Source: Nitrospira sp. (GTDB lineage Bacteria; Nitrospirota; Nitrospiria; Nitrospirales; Nitrospiraceae). From it: a stretch of DNA of 64,000 nt. This document shows, piece by piece, positions 1 through 9,153 of this stretch. The stretch spans positions 15,373 through 79,372 of the forward strand of contig JAJFBJ010000006.1 of the NCBI GenBank assembly GCA_020697375.1. The letters run 5' to 3'. Numbering within the stretch: position 1 is the stretch's first letter; every line of letters starts with the position of its first letter. The notes below the pieces were generated by a model, which saw only the letters and a program-made list of their open reading frames with translations, was not told where the DNA came from and made no database searches. The position numbers and the translations under genes were made by a program.

Positions 1-1849
1 CGAAGCGGACTCTCCCACGCCCTACCTGCAGGAACTCATTCAGCATGCCCGCCAAGCCCGGCTGGCGGACGAGCGCGAATGGCGTCTCCTGCTCCACTAT
101 CGAGCCGATTGGTTTGGAGGCTACACGAGCGAGCAGGATGATTCCGGCTTCTTCATGTCTCAGGAGGGCAAAACCGATCCGCAAGCGGAACTCGATGCGA
201 CGCTCGCACAATTCTTTTCGGCCGATCTGGTCGGCCGCTCCAAGCAGCCGGCCCAATGTGCCTTCGCCGCTCGGTACGCATGGCTCAAGGAGCGATTGGC
301 CTTCGATCCGACGAGGCTCGAACCGCTGCACTGCGAACGGTTCGAACGTTGGATCGAAGAGTTCCATGCCGAATCGGTCTCGCTCATTTTCCCTTCTGCG
401 TTCATGAACAATCCTGCATCGATGTTCGGCCATACCTTTCTTCGGATCGATCAAAAAGGGCAGACCCCGCAAACCCGGCTTCTGGCCTATACCATCAACT
501 TTGCGGCCGATGTCCCGCCCGCGGAAGGGCTCATCTATCCCATACGCGGCATCTTCGGCGGCTATCGCGGATATTTCTCGACCATTCCCTACTATCTCAA
601 GGTGCAGGAATATCGGGACATCGAGAATCGCGACATCTGGGAGTATCGGCTGAATTTCACCGAACAACAGGTTCGCCGGCTGTTGATGCATGCCTGGGAA
701 CTCGGGAACGCCGGCTTCGATTATTTTTTCTTCAAAGAGAATTGCTCCTACCATTTGCTGTCGTTGCTGGAATACGCGGATCCTTCGTTGCATTTGACAG
801 ACCAGTTTTTGTTTTGGACCGTTCCCGCCGATACGGTCCGCCTGCTCGCGGCCAAGCCAGGATTGGTAAGCGACATTGCGTTCCGTCCGTCGCGGGTGAC
901 GCTCATCCGTCGTAAGCGCGAACACCTGTCCGAGCCGGAACAGAAGCTGGTGCAACGAATAGTACGCAACGCGTCGGAAAGTCAGTCGGAGGCCATCCGG
1001 AGTTTGCCGTTGTCTCGTCAGGCGTTCGTCCTGGACGTGGCTTCCGACTACGTACGCTATATGGGGGAGCGCGATGAAGAGATCGCGGCGACGGCTCGGG
1101 AACGTAATCGCCAGATCCTGACGGCGCGGAGTCTCTTGCGGATTCCCTCCGAGGACCTTTCGATCCTCCCTTTCAGCCGGCAGCCGGAATCGGGCCATAA
1201 GACATCCCGCGCGAGTTTCGGCGGCGGCTGGCGCAATGACGATACCTTCGAAGAGATCACGCTACGGGCCGGATACCACGACCTGCTGGATCCTGAGACG
1301 GGGTACACACCGGGCGCGCAAATCGAAGTCGGGTCGATCAGTTTGCGCCGCTACAACCGGGCTGATCAGACAAGAATCGAGCGAGTCACGCTGTTGAACC
1401 TACTGTCGCTCTCGCCGATGGATCGCCTCTTCCATGCGCCATCCTGGAAATTCAATCTCGGGATGCAGACGATCAATCACCGAGGGTGCGACCTCTGCAG
1501 CAATTGGAATATCAACGGCGGCATCGGCGCTTCCACCGAGACGCATCTGCTTCGCCGGGAAGTGTGGTTTGTATTCGCGGAAGCGGAGGGAAACTACAGC
1601 CGGGCCTATGAGGAGCTTCATCGGATCGGCGGCGGCGCGTCGGCGGGGTTCTATGCGGACTTCACCGAGCAGTGGCGGATACTGGCCTCGGCGGGCTACC
1701 TACGCTACGCGTTGGGCGATAAGTCGGACGACTTTCGCTGGTCGGTGGGACAACGCTATACGCTCGCGCAGAATTGGGCGCTCCGGCTGGAATACAATCA
1801 CCGAGACCATGACAACGACGTGTTGTTTTCGGTGCAGAGGTTTTTTTAA
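1..1849 (+). CDS. DUF4105 (Lnb-like) envelope protein, 5' end outside window
   Basis: The frame is already open at base 2, giving about 615 visible residues, so the true start lies upstream; the ATG at 155 is internal. DUF4105 hallmarks are seen: a SMFGHTFLRI motif near base 422 and a KENCSYHLL motif near base 736. In this family the conserved His and Cys are thought to form the active site (Lnb transacylases act on lipoproteins in some Firmicutes). The last 230 or so residues alternate hydrophobic and polar residues and end in RFF, as in an outer-membrane beta-barrel, which is the usual architecture of Gram-negative DUF4105 proteins. Family assignment is firm; substrate and exact role are unknown. 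Confidence 0.85.
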   Translation, partial: EADSPTPYLQELIQHARQARLADEREWRLLLHYRADWFGGYTSEQDDSGFFMSQEGKTDPQAELDATLAQFFSADLVGRSKQPAQCAFAARYAWLKERLAFDPTRLEPLHCERFERWIEEFHAESVSLIFPSAFMNNPASMFGHTFLRIDQKGQTPQTRLLAYTINFAADVPPAEGLIYPIRGIFGGYRGYFSTIPYYLKVQEYRDIENRDIWEYRLNFTEQQVRRLLMHAWELGNAGFDYFFFKENCSYHLLSLLEYADPSLHLTDQFLFWTVPADTVRLLAAKPGLVSDIAFRPSRVTLIRRKREHLSEPEQKLVQRIVRNASESQSEAIRSLPLSRQAFVLDVASDYVRYMGERDEEIAATARERNRQILTARSLLRIPSEDLSILPFSRQPESGHKTSRASFGGGWRNDDTFEEITLRAGYHDLLDPETGYTPGAQIEVGSISLRRYNRADQTRIERVTLLNLLSLSPMDRLFHAPSWKFNLGMQTINHRGCDLCSNWNINGGIGASTETHLLRREVWFVFAEAEGNYSRAYEELHRIGGGASAGFYADFTEQWRILASAGYLRYALGDKSDDFRWSVGQRYTLAQNWALRLEYNHRDHDNDVLFSVQRFF

Positions 1850-1876
1850 TAGCGGTAGGGTAAGGATGGGGCGGCG

Positions 1877-2287
1877 CTATGGCTTGATCTTTTCAAATGA
1901 AGCCAGTTTTCCATCTGGATTGTATGCCAAGTGATAGATAACCGTTCGGTCTCGGACGGCGAGTTCGTATGGAGTGCCGAGAAACTCCCATAAAAAACCC
2001 GTAACCAAGTCCGCGCCTAAATGGAGCACGACTGTACCGACTTTTACCCACGTGCGATGGGCTTCCGGATCAAGGGTATATCGGTCATCGAACCCTCCAA
2101 TTTCCGTCTTGCTGAATGAATCGGGCTCGCCCAGTTCGCTGATAACCTCGGATCTCGACACGCCTTCTTTGATCGTACTCAGGTCGCCTCTATAGCTTGA
2201 TCGATTGGCGGCCATCAGAACCGAGCAGCCCGATGTCAGGACTGAAAGCATGACTAATGCGACTGCCGATTTACAGAGGTTCCCCAT
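1877..2287 (-). CDS. small predicted lipoprotein
   Basis: 136 residues. The ATG at 2287 is chosen because AAGGAG lies about 7 bases upstream on the minus strand; the frame stays open further upstream without a better site. A short signal peptide ends in a lipobox (LTSGC), so it is probably lipid-anchored. The mature part begins with a VSRSEVISELGEP stretch, reminiscent of the small SmpA/BamE-like lipoproteins in which a 'G-S-R-xx-V-xxxLGxP' pattern is common, but this is only a resemblance. It converges on the DUF4105 gene. Function unknown. Confidence 0.75.
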   Translation of the reverse strand: MGNLCKSAVALVMLSVLTSGCSVLMAANRSSYRGDLSTIKEGVSRSEVISELGEPDSFSKTEIGGFDDRYTLDPEAHRTWVKVGTVVLHLGADLVTGFLWEFLGTPYELAVRDRTVIYHLAYNPDGKLASFEKIKP

Positions 2288-2302
2288 GCCATCTCCTTCG
2301 AC

Positions 2303-2328
2303 AGCAAGGTTGTTCGACAACCTTTGCT
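2303..2328 (-). other. hairpin upstream of the small lipoprotein gene
   Basis: AAGGTTGT and ACAACCTT form an 8 bp perfect stem around a 3-base loop, extended by AGC/GCT after a one-base bulge. On the minus strand it sits just upstream of the ribosome binding site of the gene starting at 2287. It could be a 5' UTR stem or an operator; nothing decides between them. Confidence 0.4.
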
Positions 2329-2479
2329 AATGCAGTATTAATCATCATCCTGATAGTCGGACAGTTGCTTAATTACGTATTGATTCAACTGTACCATTTG
2401 GCGGCAGGTCGTCAAGAAAATGCGCTTGTCCCATATCGAACGACATGAAAAGTATACTTCCCAGCTTTAGGGTTTCACG

Positions 2480-2508
2480 TTGACAAGGTTAGGAGCCTTA
2501 CTTATACT
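2480..2508 (+). promoter_or_regulatory. sigma70-type promoter of the TRL-like gene
   Basis: TTGACA at 2480-2485 and TATACT at 2503-2508 are separated by exactly 17 bases, close to the ideal sigma70 spacing. Transcription would start near 2515, giving a leader of about 70 bases before the ATG at 2587. Confidence 0.7.
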
Positions 2509-2518
2509 CGCGCCAGTC

Positions 2519-2556
2519 GATACTCCCGTCATACGCGGGGCACCGCTGGGAGTATC
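2519..2556 (+). promoter_or_regulatory. 5' UTR stem-loop of the TRL-like gene
   Basis: GATACTCCC (2519-2527) pairs perfectly with GGGAGTATC (2548-2556) around a 20-base loop. It begins within a few bases of the predicted transcription start, so it would form the 5' end of the mRNA. A stabilising 5' hairpin or a regulatory leader are both possible. Confidence 0.5.
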
Positions 2557-2586
2557 ATCAACCATAAACCTCGAGAGGGAGGCGGT

Positions 2587-2913
2587 ATGAAGAAGCTGAC
2601 CGTTTTGTTTTCTTTGAGCCTGATCACTGCTGGGTATCTGAGCCTCACGGGCTGTCAGAACGTGGCGTCTCCGATGACGGGCATAATCTTCAACGAAACC
2701 AAATACGGCGATGTGGCGACGATTCACCCCAGCGCGACAAAGGAAGGCAAGGCCTGCGGTCAGTCCATACTGGGCTGGGTTGCGACCGGTGATGCGAGCA
2801 TCTCGGCAGCAAAAGCAGCAGGCGGAATCACCACGGTGGCCTCGGTCGATCACTACGCCAAGAACATCCTGGGGATCATCGGCGAATGGTGCACGATCGT
2901 GAAGGGCAGCTGA
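2587..2913 (+). CDS. TRL-like family lipoprotein
   Basis: 108 residues with a signal peptide ending in a lipobox (SLTGC). The mature part matches the TRL-like family: MTGIIFNETKYGD near the N-terminus, a GKACGQSILGW motif, and a C-terminal DHYAKNILGI segment followed by a CTIV-type Cys. TRL proteins are small envelope lipoproteins of unknown role, first noted beside tRNA loci; no tRNA is seen here. GAGGGAGGCGGT precedes the ATG. It has its own strong promoter and terminator, so it is probably a monocistronic, well-expressed gene. Confidence 0.85.
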   Translation: MKKLTVLFSLSLITAGYLSLTGCQNVASPMTGIIFNETKYGDVATIHPSATKEGKACGQSILGWVATGDASISAAKAAGGITTVASVDHYAKNILGIIGEWCTIVKGS

Positions 2914-2938
2914 TCTCCGGTACTATTCCTCTGAAACA

Positions 2939-2977
2939 GGGTCTTCGGGATCGTACCCCGAAGGCCCTTTTTCTTTT
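2939..2977 (+). terminator. rho-independent terminator after the TRL-like gene
   Basis: GGGTCTTCGGG (2939-2949) pairs with CCCGAAGGCCC (2957-2967), with one G-T wobble, and is followed by TTTTTCTTTT. Classic intrinsic terminator form. Confidence 0.8.
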
Positions 2978-3017
2978 CTTCGGTCCTCTGTCCCCTCCAT
3001 GCTACGGTGCGTCGAGT

Positions 3018-3650
3018 ATGCGTCTCCTCGCCGTCGTGATCATGCTCCTCATGTCACTCTCGAATCCGCCGTCATTGACAGGCGCCGAATTTGGCGACAT
3101 CGACTTGAGCATCTACGTGCTTGGGAGTTGGCCGCGTGACCAGGGACTGTATAACCAGGGAACGACGGTGGATGCATCGCTCAAGCAAGGCATCGGCGCC
3201 GGTGTGAAGGTGGGACTCTTTCCTCAGCTGACGAAGAAAATCCTCGGTCTGGAGCTGGATTCGTTCGGGCATGGTGGAGCGCTTTCGTTTTCGAACAATC
3301 CAAGTGGGCACTATAACGGAACCGGCCGCTCGGATATATTGCTGCTCAACACGATGTTCAACCTGGTCTTGCGCTACCCGGGCGAGGTCGTGATTCCCTA
3401 TGTCGGGATCGGGGCGGGCTGGTCGCACGGCATCTTGCTGAATCCGAATATTCAGGGACGGGACGACAAGGATTTCGACTCCGCCCGCGCGTTCGGACAC
3501 CAATACCTCGCGGGGATGCAGGCCATGGTCAGCCCGAAGGTGTTTGTCTTCGGAGAGTACCGATACTTTTCCGCGAACTATCATTGGGAAGGCTTGGCGG
3601 TGGATTTCCGCTCCCACTATGGGCTGTTCGGGATAGGATTACGCTTCTAG
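3018..3650 (+). CDS. outer-membrane beta-barrel protein
   Basis: 210 residues from the ATG at 3018, which opens a clear signal peptide (MRLLAVVIMLLMSL...). The frame is open further upstream, but only through the preceding terminator. The mature chain has alternating amphipathic strands, Gly-rich turns (IPYVGIGAGWSHG), a FVFGEYRYF strand and a terminal GIGLRF. A final aromatic residue is the usual beta-barrel assembly signal. Resembles the OmpW/OmpA-like 8-stranded barrels. Cargo or partner cannot be read from sequence. Confidence 0.75.
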   Translation: MRLLAVVIMLLMSLSNPPSLTGAEFGDIDLSIYVLGSWPRDQGLYNQGTTVDASLKQGIGAGVKVGLFPQLTKKILGLELDSFGHGGALSFSNNPSGHYNGTGRSDILLLNTMFNLVLRYPGEVVIPYVGIGAGWSHGILLNPNIQGRDDKDFDSARAFGHQYLAGMQAMVSPKVFVFGEYRYFSANYHWEGLAVDFRSHYGLFGIGLRF

Positions 3651-3729
3651 CGAACATGGCTGCGCATAACGCTCGTCCGTACGGGACGCATTGAAGCATG
3701 TTCGCCGTCCATCGACGACATACCATGTC

Positions 3730-4491
3730 ATGAATCTGTTGGATCAATTCTTCGTCTACCATCCCTTTTCGTGGGAGCAGCGCGATTGGGCTGCGGTCAG
3801 CGGTCTCCCGTTGGAGGAAGTCTGGTTTCAGGCGGCGGATGGAGTGAAATTGTTCGGCTGGTATGCGGGACAGTCCGCCGACAGCGCGGTCCTGCTTTGG
3901 TGCCACGGCAATGCCGGCAATATGGTCCATCGGCTGGAGAACCTCCGCGCCCTCTATCGGCTTGGTCATTCGATATTCCTTTTTGACTATCGGGGATATG
4001 GGCTGAGCCAAGGCCGACCCTCGGAGGATGGACTCTATCGGGATGCCATCGGGGCCTATGACTATCTTGCGCGTACCCGCGCCATCAAGCCGGAACGCCT
4101 GGTGATGTTTGGACGCTCCTTGGGGGCTGCCGTGGCCGGAGAACTGGCCGTGCAACGGCCGGCTGCCGGCCTGCTGCTCGAATCCTGTTTTCCCTCCATC
4201 GAATCGGTGGCCCGCCACCACTATCTCGGGTTACCCCTTCACTGGCTGCTGGGAGCTTCGTTCCGATTGGAGAATCGGTTGCCGCACCTCTCGCTGCCTA
4301 AATTGTTCGTCCATGGTGATCGTGATGACATCATCCCGCTCAAACTGGGGCGAGAGGCATTTTCCACGGCCAAGCCGCCGAAGGAGTTCTATGTCGTGCG
4401 CGGGGCCGACCACAACAATGTCCCGTCGGTCGGAGGGAAGGCCTACTTCGCTAAACTATCTGAGTTCATCAATTACGTACGCGGGCGATGA
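3730..4491 (+). CDS. alpha/beta hydrolase, BEM46/ABHD13-like
   Basis: 253 residues. All features of a serine hydrolase are seen: an oxyanion-loop CHGNAGN motif, the nucleophile elbow GRSLG, an acidic residue in HGDRDD, and the catalytic His in GADHNN. The order and the FDYRGYGLSQG strand are typical of the BEM46/ABHD13 branch. No signal peptide is obvious; a short hydrophobic N-terminus may tether it to the membrane. A TTG 39 bases upstream is in frame but less likely than this ATG. Substrate unknown. Confidence 0.85.
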   Translation: MNLLDQFFVYHPFSWEQRDWAAVSGLPLEEVWFQAADGVKLFGWYAGQSADSAVLLWCHGNAGNMVHRLENLRALYRLGHSIFLFDYRGYGLSQGRPSEDGLYRDAIGAYDYLARTRAIKPERLVMFGRSLGAAVAGELAVQRPAAGLLLESCFPSIESVARHHYLGLPLHWLLGASFRLENRLPHLSLPKLFVHGDRDDIIPLKLGREAFSTAKPPKEFYVVRGADHNNVPSVGGKAYFAKLSEFINYVRGR

Positions 4492-4675
4492 GCCTCGCGA
4501 GTCCTGGCGCCTTCTACGTTTTTTCTGTTCAGCCCCATTTCCATTGGTAAGATGCGCTACGTAAGGTCGGACTTGGGTAGCCGATGAGATTGTCTGGCGG
4601 GCGTGCGGACATTCTGGTACAGTGCGTCCGTTTGCTGCAGGGTTCGAGTGTCGTCGTGGCATGCGATAACGGTCG

Positions 4676-5677
4676 ATGAATCCTGGACGAGGAGGAATGG
4701 TGCATCGGAATGCTGTGAGTGAAAGATGGTTGATTGGAGTTGCATATGCCGTCGGTGTGATGCTGCTGGTCGGCTGTGCCGGCGGGCCTTCTCAAACAAG
4801 ACCTGATTCCGATGCCATGTCCGAGTCCGGCGCGGGACCGGCTCATCTGAAAGCCGGAACTGAGCGGGCATCGGCAAAAGACATACGACCGAAGCCTTCG
4901 GCTCCGCTCCTGATAGCGAACAGGAAGGTCGCGGCAACCTCCGTGGAACCGGCCGACGACCTTGCCGATGATCCCTTTTACGATCCCTTTGCGAGGAATG
5001 ATGAGCCTGCGGGGGGAGAAGAGTACGACCCTTGGGAACCGGTCAACACGAAGGTTTTCGAGTTCAATCGGCAAGTGGACCGTTGGGTCCTGAAGCCGGT
5101 CGCGCAGGGTTATGATTTTGTCGTGCCGAATCCGATTCAAATCGGCATCAGCAATGTATTCTCCAACATGCGTTTCCCGTCGCGATTCATCAACAATCTT
5201 GCGCAGGGGAAATTGACCGGCGCCGGCACGGAAGTCGGGCGGTTTCTGCTGAACAGCACGTTCGGGCTCGGCGGTCTGGTCGATGTGGCGAGGCACATGA
5301 GCATCACGACGCCGGTAGAAGATACCGGACAGACTCTCGGGTATTACGGGGTGAAGCCGGGACCATACCTCGTGTTGCCCTTCCTGCCGCCGTTCACATT
5401 GAGAGATTTTGTCGGATATCTCGGAGACATCGCCTTGAACCCTATCAACTGGATGGTCTTTCCCATCATCGAAGTGGAGGGCATTCCTTCGCTGGTTGCC
5501 CATTCGGATCGGACGACATCCTCCTTCGCTCAGATCGGCATGCGGGTCGGTGAGGTGGTGAACGAGCGCTCGTTGAATCTGGAGAAGTTTCAGGGGGTGG
5601 AGGAAGCGATGCTCGATCTCTATACGGCGGTTAAGAACGCCTACATTCAAGGACGTCGGAACGCGATCAGGGAGTGA
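4676..5677 (+). CDS. mlaA: MlaA (VacJ)-family lipoprotein
   Basis: 333 residues. MlaA lipoproteins sit in the outer membrane and pass mislocalised phospholipids to the Mla pathway. A signal peptide ends in a lipobox (LLVGC). A roughly 80-residue variable linker follows, then the family signature: YDPWEPVNTKVFEFN, a VLKPVAQGYDF stretch, NPIQIGISNVFSNMRFPS, and a GYYGVKPGPYLVLPF segment. It is longer than the E. coli protein because of the linker. The start could be 4676 or 4697. No Mla transporter genes are adjacent. Confidence 0.88.
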   Translation: MNPGRGGMVHRNAVSERWLIGVAYAVGVMLLVGCAGGPSQTRPDSDAMSESGAGPAHLKAGTERASAKDIRPKPSAPLLIANRKVAATSVEPADDLADDPFYDPFARNDEPAGGEEYDPWEPVNTKVFEFNRQVDRWVLKPVAQGYDFVVPNPIQIGISNVFSNMRFPSRFINNLAQGKLTGAGTEVGRFLLNSTFGLGGLVDVARHMSITTPVEDTGQTLGYYGVKPGPYLVLPFLPPFTLRDFVGYLGDIALNPINWMVFPIIEVEGIPSLVAHSDRTTSSFAQIGMRVGEVVNERSLNLEKFQGVEEAMLDLYTAVKNAYIQGRRNAIRE

Positions 5678-5681
5678 TCGA

Positions 5682-6872
5682 TTATGAAATCACCTTGAGT
5701 TCACGGCCGACTTTGGAAAATGCGGCGACAGCCTGTTCGAGTTGGGCGCTGGTATGGGCGGCAGACAACTGCAGGCGGATGCGGGCCTGTCCTTTCGGCA
5801 CCACCGGGTAACTGAATCCCACCACGTAGATTCCTTCCTGCAGCAGACGGTCTGCCATCCGCGTCGCCAGCTCGGCTTCACCCAGCATGATCGGAATGAT
5901 GGGATGGTGGCCGGGAACGAGGGTGAATCCGAGGGAGGTAAGCCGGCCCCGGAACCATCGGGCCTGGTCCAGTAAGCCGGCGCGCAAGCCGTCACCCTGC
6001 GCCACCAATGTAATCGCCTTCAGCGCCGCTGCCGCAATAACCGGCGGCAGGCTATTGGAAAAAAGATAGGGCCGCGACCGCTGCCGCAACAATTCGATCA
6101 GTTCTTTTCGTCCGGTGGTAAACCCACCGGTCGCGCCGCCGAGTGCCTTCCCCAGAGTGCTGGTGACGAGATCGATCCGCTCGGCCACGCCGAAATGGTC
6201 GGGCGTGCCTCGCCCCTGTGTTCCCAACACTCCGGTTGCATGGCTATCGTCTACGACGACCGCGGCATCGTACCGCTCGGCCAACTCCACGATGCGGTCT
6301 AATTTCGCGAGATCTCCGTCCATCGAAAAGACGCCGTCGGTTACAATCATCCGCGCACGGCTCGATGCCGATTCAGCCAGCCTTGCTTCAAGCTCGTCCA
6401 TGTCGGCATGGGCATAGCGCAGGCGGGTGGCTTTACAGAGCCGGATGCCGTCTATCAGACTGGCATGGTTCAAGGCGTCGCTGATAATACTGTCCCGTTC
6501 GTCGAGCAACGTTTCGAACAGCCCGCCGTTCGCATCGAAACAGGAACTGTAGAGAATGGTGTCGGCCGTGCCCAGCCAGGCGCTGATGGCCTGTTCGAGC
6601 TGTTTATGCAGCCGGTGGGTCCCGCAAATGAACCGGACGGATGCCATGCCATATCCGTATTCTGCGAGACCTTCGACGGCCGCCTTCGTGACTTCCGGAT
6701 GATTGGCCAAACCCAGATAATTGTTCGCGCAGAGATTGACGGCTGGTCCCTCCGCCACACGAATGGCGCTGTCCTGCGGAGATAGAATCTCGCGCTCCGT
6801 TTTGTAAAGGCCGGCTGCGCGGATGTCAGCCAGTTGCTGATCAACCGCATGCTTCAGTGTGAAATAGGCCAT
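5682..6872 (-). CDS. kbl: glycine C-acetyltransferase (2-amino-3-ketobutyrate CoA ligase)
   Basis: 396 residues, the normal family length. This PLP enzyme cleaves 2-amino-3-ketobutyrate with CoA to glycine and acetyl-CoA. Seen: [10 protein letters not shown] near residue 51, the [14 protein letters not shown]-contact motif (Asp208/Asp209, His211), and the PLP lysine K242 in TLGKALGG. It follows tdh by 77 bases on the same strand; together the two enzymes convert threonine to glycine. The related AONS/ALAS enzymes share the fold, but the tdh neighbour makes KBL the better call. Confidence 0.92.
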   Translation of the reverse strand: MAYFTLKHAVDQQLADIRAAGLYKTEREILSPQDSAIRVAEGPAVNLCANNYLGLANHPEVTKAAVEGLAEYGYGMASVRFICGTHRLHKQLEQAISAWLGTADTILYSSCFDANGGLFETLLDERDSIISDALNHASLIDGIRLCKATRLRYAHADMDELEARLAESASSRARMIVTDGVFSMDGDLAKLDRIVELAERYDAAVVVDDSHATGVLGTQGRGTPDHFGVAERIDLVTSTLGKALGGATGGFTTGRKELIELLRQRSRPYLFSNSLPPVIAAAALKAITLVAQGDGLRAGLLDQARWFRGRLTSLGFTLVPGHHPIIPIMLGEAELATRMADRLLQEGIYVVGFSYPVVPKGQARIRLQLSAAHTSAQLEQAVAAFSKVGRELKVIS

Positions 6873-6949
6873 ACCAACCAGTTAGGGGTGAAACGTGAAG
6901 CCTGAAGAAAACCAGCGGACGGCGCGAGAAGAGAGCAACCTCAATCCCC

Positions 6950-7984
6950 TCACGGGAACATAACTACTTTGCCGCATTGACCGGAATTGATCAAATCAAA
7001 ACCGCGAGCGAAATCCTTCAACGGAAACGTATGCGTGATGACAGGACGAATGTTCAGACCGGCCTTGAACAACCCTCCGAGACGATACCAGGTGCTGAAA
7101 AGCCGGCGGCCCGTAATGCCGTACACGCGGATTCCCTTGAAGATGACGTCATTGGCGAGGTCGCAGGTGACCGGTCCGGTGGGAATGCCGAATAGCGTGA
7201 CGCGGCCGCCGTTCTTGACCGAGTGGAACGCATGGTGCAGCGCCGCCGGGTGCCCGGACATTTCCAGTGAGGCATCGACGCCTTCACCCGCCGTGATATC
7301 ACGAATGGCGGCGGCGACGGCCTCAGGAGAATCCGCCTTGGCATTCAGCACATGATCGACTCCCACTTGTTTGGCCAGACCGAGGCGATAGTCGCTCACG
7401 TCAGTGGCGATAATCGTGGCGGCGCCGGCGGTACGGGCCACCGCGGCGGCGAAGAGACCGGTGGGGCCGCAGCCGGTGATCAGAACGGTATGGCCGGTCA
7501 AATCTTCGACGAGGGCCGCATCGACGGCGTTGCCCAAAGGCTCTTGCACGGATGCCAGCTCCGGCGGGATATCTTGCGAGGTTTTCCAGAGTACCGTTTC
7601 AGGAAGCCGCACATAGTCGGCAAATGATCCATCCAGGTCGACTCCGAGAATGCGGTAATTTTTGCAGACGTGGGCTTGGCCCGTTCGGCATTGAAAACAG
7701 GCGCCGCAGGTCAGGTGTGATTCGGCCGCAACATAGTCTCCCACTCGCACGAGCGTGACATCCGCGCCGACGGCGACCACCTCGCCGCACATTTCATGCC
7801 CGATTGTTCGAGGAGGGTGAACACGACTGTGGGCCCAGGCATCCCAATTATAGATATGGGCATCGGTTCCACAGAGCGAAGTGGCTGTAACCCGGATCAC
7901 CGCATCGGATGGCCCCGGAGCGGGGTCGGGACGATCAGTGTACGTCAAGCCGGGTTCGGCGGAGGTTTTGACGAGCGCACGCAT
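6950..7984 (-). CDS. tdh: L-threonine 3-dehydrogenase
   Basis: 344 residues. Zinc-dependent medium-chain dehydrogenase that oxidises L-threonine to 2-amino-3-ketobutyrate with NAD. Seen: catalytic zinc ligands Cys38 and the GHE at 62-64, structural zinc cysteines 93, 96, 99 and 107, and a Rossmann segment GCGPTGLFAAAVA. The ATG at 7984 starts the conserved MRALVK; an in-frame TTG 27 bases upstream is less likely. First gene of a tdh-kbl unit. A TATAAT box ends only 6 bases before this ATG. Confidence 0.92.
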   Translation of the reverse strand: MRALVKTSAEPGLTYTDRPDPAPGPSDAVIRVTATSLCGTDAHIYNWDAWAHSRVHPPRTIGHEMCGEVVAVGADVTLVRVGDYVAAESHLTCGACFQCRTGQAHVCKNYRILGVDLDGSFADYVRLPETVLWKTSQDIPPELASVQEPLGNAVDAALVEDLTGHTVLITGCGPTGLFAAAVARTAGAATIIATDVSDYRLGLAKQVGVDHVLNAKADSPEAVAAAIRDITAGEGVDASLEMSGHPAALHHAFHSVKNGGRVTLFGIPTGPVTCDLANDVIFKGIRVYGITGRRLFSTWYRLGGLFKAGLNIRPVITHTFPLKDFARGFDLINSGQCGKVVMFP

Positions 7985-7990
7985 GGCCCC

Positions 7991-7999
7991 ATTATAACA
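7991..7999 (-). promoter_or_regulatory. extended -10 box directly before tdh
   Basis: On the minus strand the sequence reads TGTTATAAT, a perfect extended -10 element, with only GGGGCC between it and the tdh ATG. No clear -35 is seen 17 bases upstream. If used, the transcript would start at or next to the start codon (leaderless). Confidence 0.45.
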
Positions 8000-8140
8000 A
8001 GATGGGGACAAATGCCCAGCCGAAGCGAGAACTCGTCTTCATTGACTGCAATTGTTTCCTGCTCCATTGGGGCGACTCGCAGCATGGCTTTCGCCAAAAA
8101 ACGGGTTGAACTGGGTAGGGCGCCTGGGTAGGATGCGGCG

Positions 8141-9151
8141 ATGCCACGTCGCTTCTACAAGACTCGGTGCTGCTGTATGGCGGCGCTGGGGCTAGCCCTA
8201 TGCCTATCTGCTGCAACTGTGCCGGCAGGTCCCGTGCCCGCCTCGCCGGCCGCTCAAAAACGCTGGGCGCAATTCGAACTGGTCAGCGCCGAGACTGATG
8301 GATCCGTGCAGGTAGGGAAAGATGTCGTGCTCAGTATCACGCTCGGTGGAATGGCGGCCGGGGCGGAATCAGTCATGGCAATCATCGAATCCCCCGGCTT
8401 CCAAAGCCAGACCGTGTCGCTGAGCGAGGAATCGACGCCCGTGGTCTATCAGGGGACGGCGATCCTGGAGCCCAACTCGGTCTCGAAGAGCCTGACGACC
8501 GTGCATCCGAAAGCCGTGCGAATTCGAATCACTTTCGCCCGCGCAAAAAAGTCAGGACTCGAGGAATTCTTGAAACGCGACCTCTACATCACTTTGGGTG
8601 ACAGGACGCCTGAAGAGGACGAGACCAAAACGGTTCCAGGGCCGCTTGTCGAAAGTCCCGACAGCGATCCTGAAGCCGTACAGAAAGCGACGGAACAGGT
8701 GATGGCCGTCAATGCGACGATTGCGGAAGAAGATCTCCTGCCGTTACCTCCGCCCGGAGAATCAAAAGCCTATTGGAAGCAAGTGAGCGAGTTGATCAGC
8801 CGGAACTGGAGCCGGCAAGTCCGCTCCATCCGCCGTTCCCCCACCAGTGAAACCGTGCGTGTGCAATTCAAAATGTATGCGAGCGGTGTGGCGCAGTTGA
8901 TTCAATTGGAAAAGAGTTCCGGCGCGCGGGACATCAACGACGCCGGATTGCAAACGATCATTCACGCCCATCCCTTCCCTCCGATTCCGCCTGATGTGGG
9001 GGGAGAAGTCGTCGATGTGCATGTGCGCATGCGCACCGGCGCCAAGGTCGCGGCCCGCGATGTGCAAATGACGGTGGATAAAAAACCGTCGAAACCAGTA
9101 GCCTCCCCACCGAAAGACAAAACCGCTGAAAGCGGTTCTACGAAGGAGTAA
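8141..9151 (+). CDS. exported protein with TonB/TolA C-terminal-like domain
   Basis: 336 residues with an N-terminal signal peptide (CCCMAALGLALCLSAA). Residues 45-170 form a beta-rich region without a recognised domain. Residues 210-310 resemble the TonB/TolA C-terminal domain: an ISRNWSRQVRSIRR start, a VRVQFKMYASGVAQLIQLEKSSG beta-strand pair, and PFPPIPPDV, where 'FPPxP' is typical of that fold. There is no N-terminal membrane anchor or Pro-rich spanner as in TonB itself, so it is probably a periplasmic protein using this domain for envelope interactions. Two bases separate it from the YceI gene: one operon. Confidence 0.7.
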   Translation: MPRRFYKTRCCCMAALGLALCLSAATVPAGPVPASPAAQKRWAQFELVSAETDGSVQVGKDVVLSITLGGMAAGAESVMAIIESPGFQSQTVSLSEESTPVVYQGTAILEPNSVSKSLTTVHPKAVRIRITFARAKKSGLEEFLKRDLYITLGDRTPEEDETKTVPGPLVESPDSDPEAVQKATEQVMAVNATIAEEDLLPLPPPGESKAYWKQVSELISRNWSRQVRSIRRSPTSETVRVQFKMYASGVAQLIQLEKSSGARDINDAGLQTIIHAHPFPPIPPDVGGEVVDVHVRMRTGAKVAARDVQMTVDKKPSKPVASPPKDKTAESGSTKE

Positions 9152-9153
9152 AT

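Noticed and set aside
4529..5650. 373-residue minus-strand frame
   Set aside because: Antisense to the mlaA gene, Arg/His-rich, no family features.
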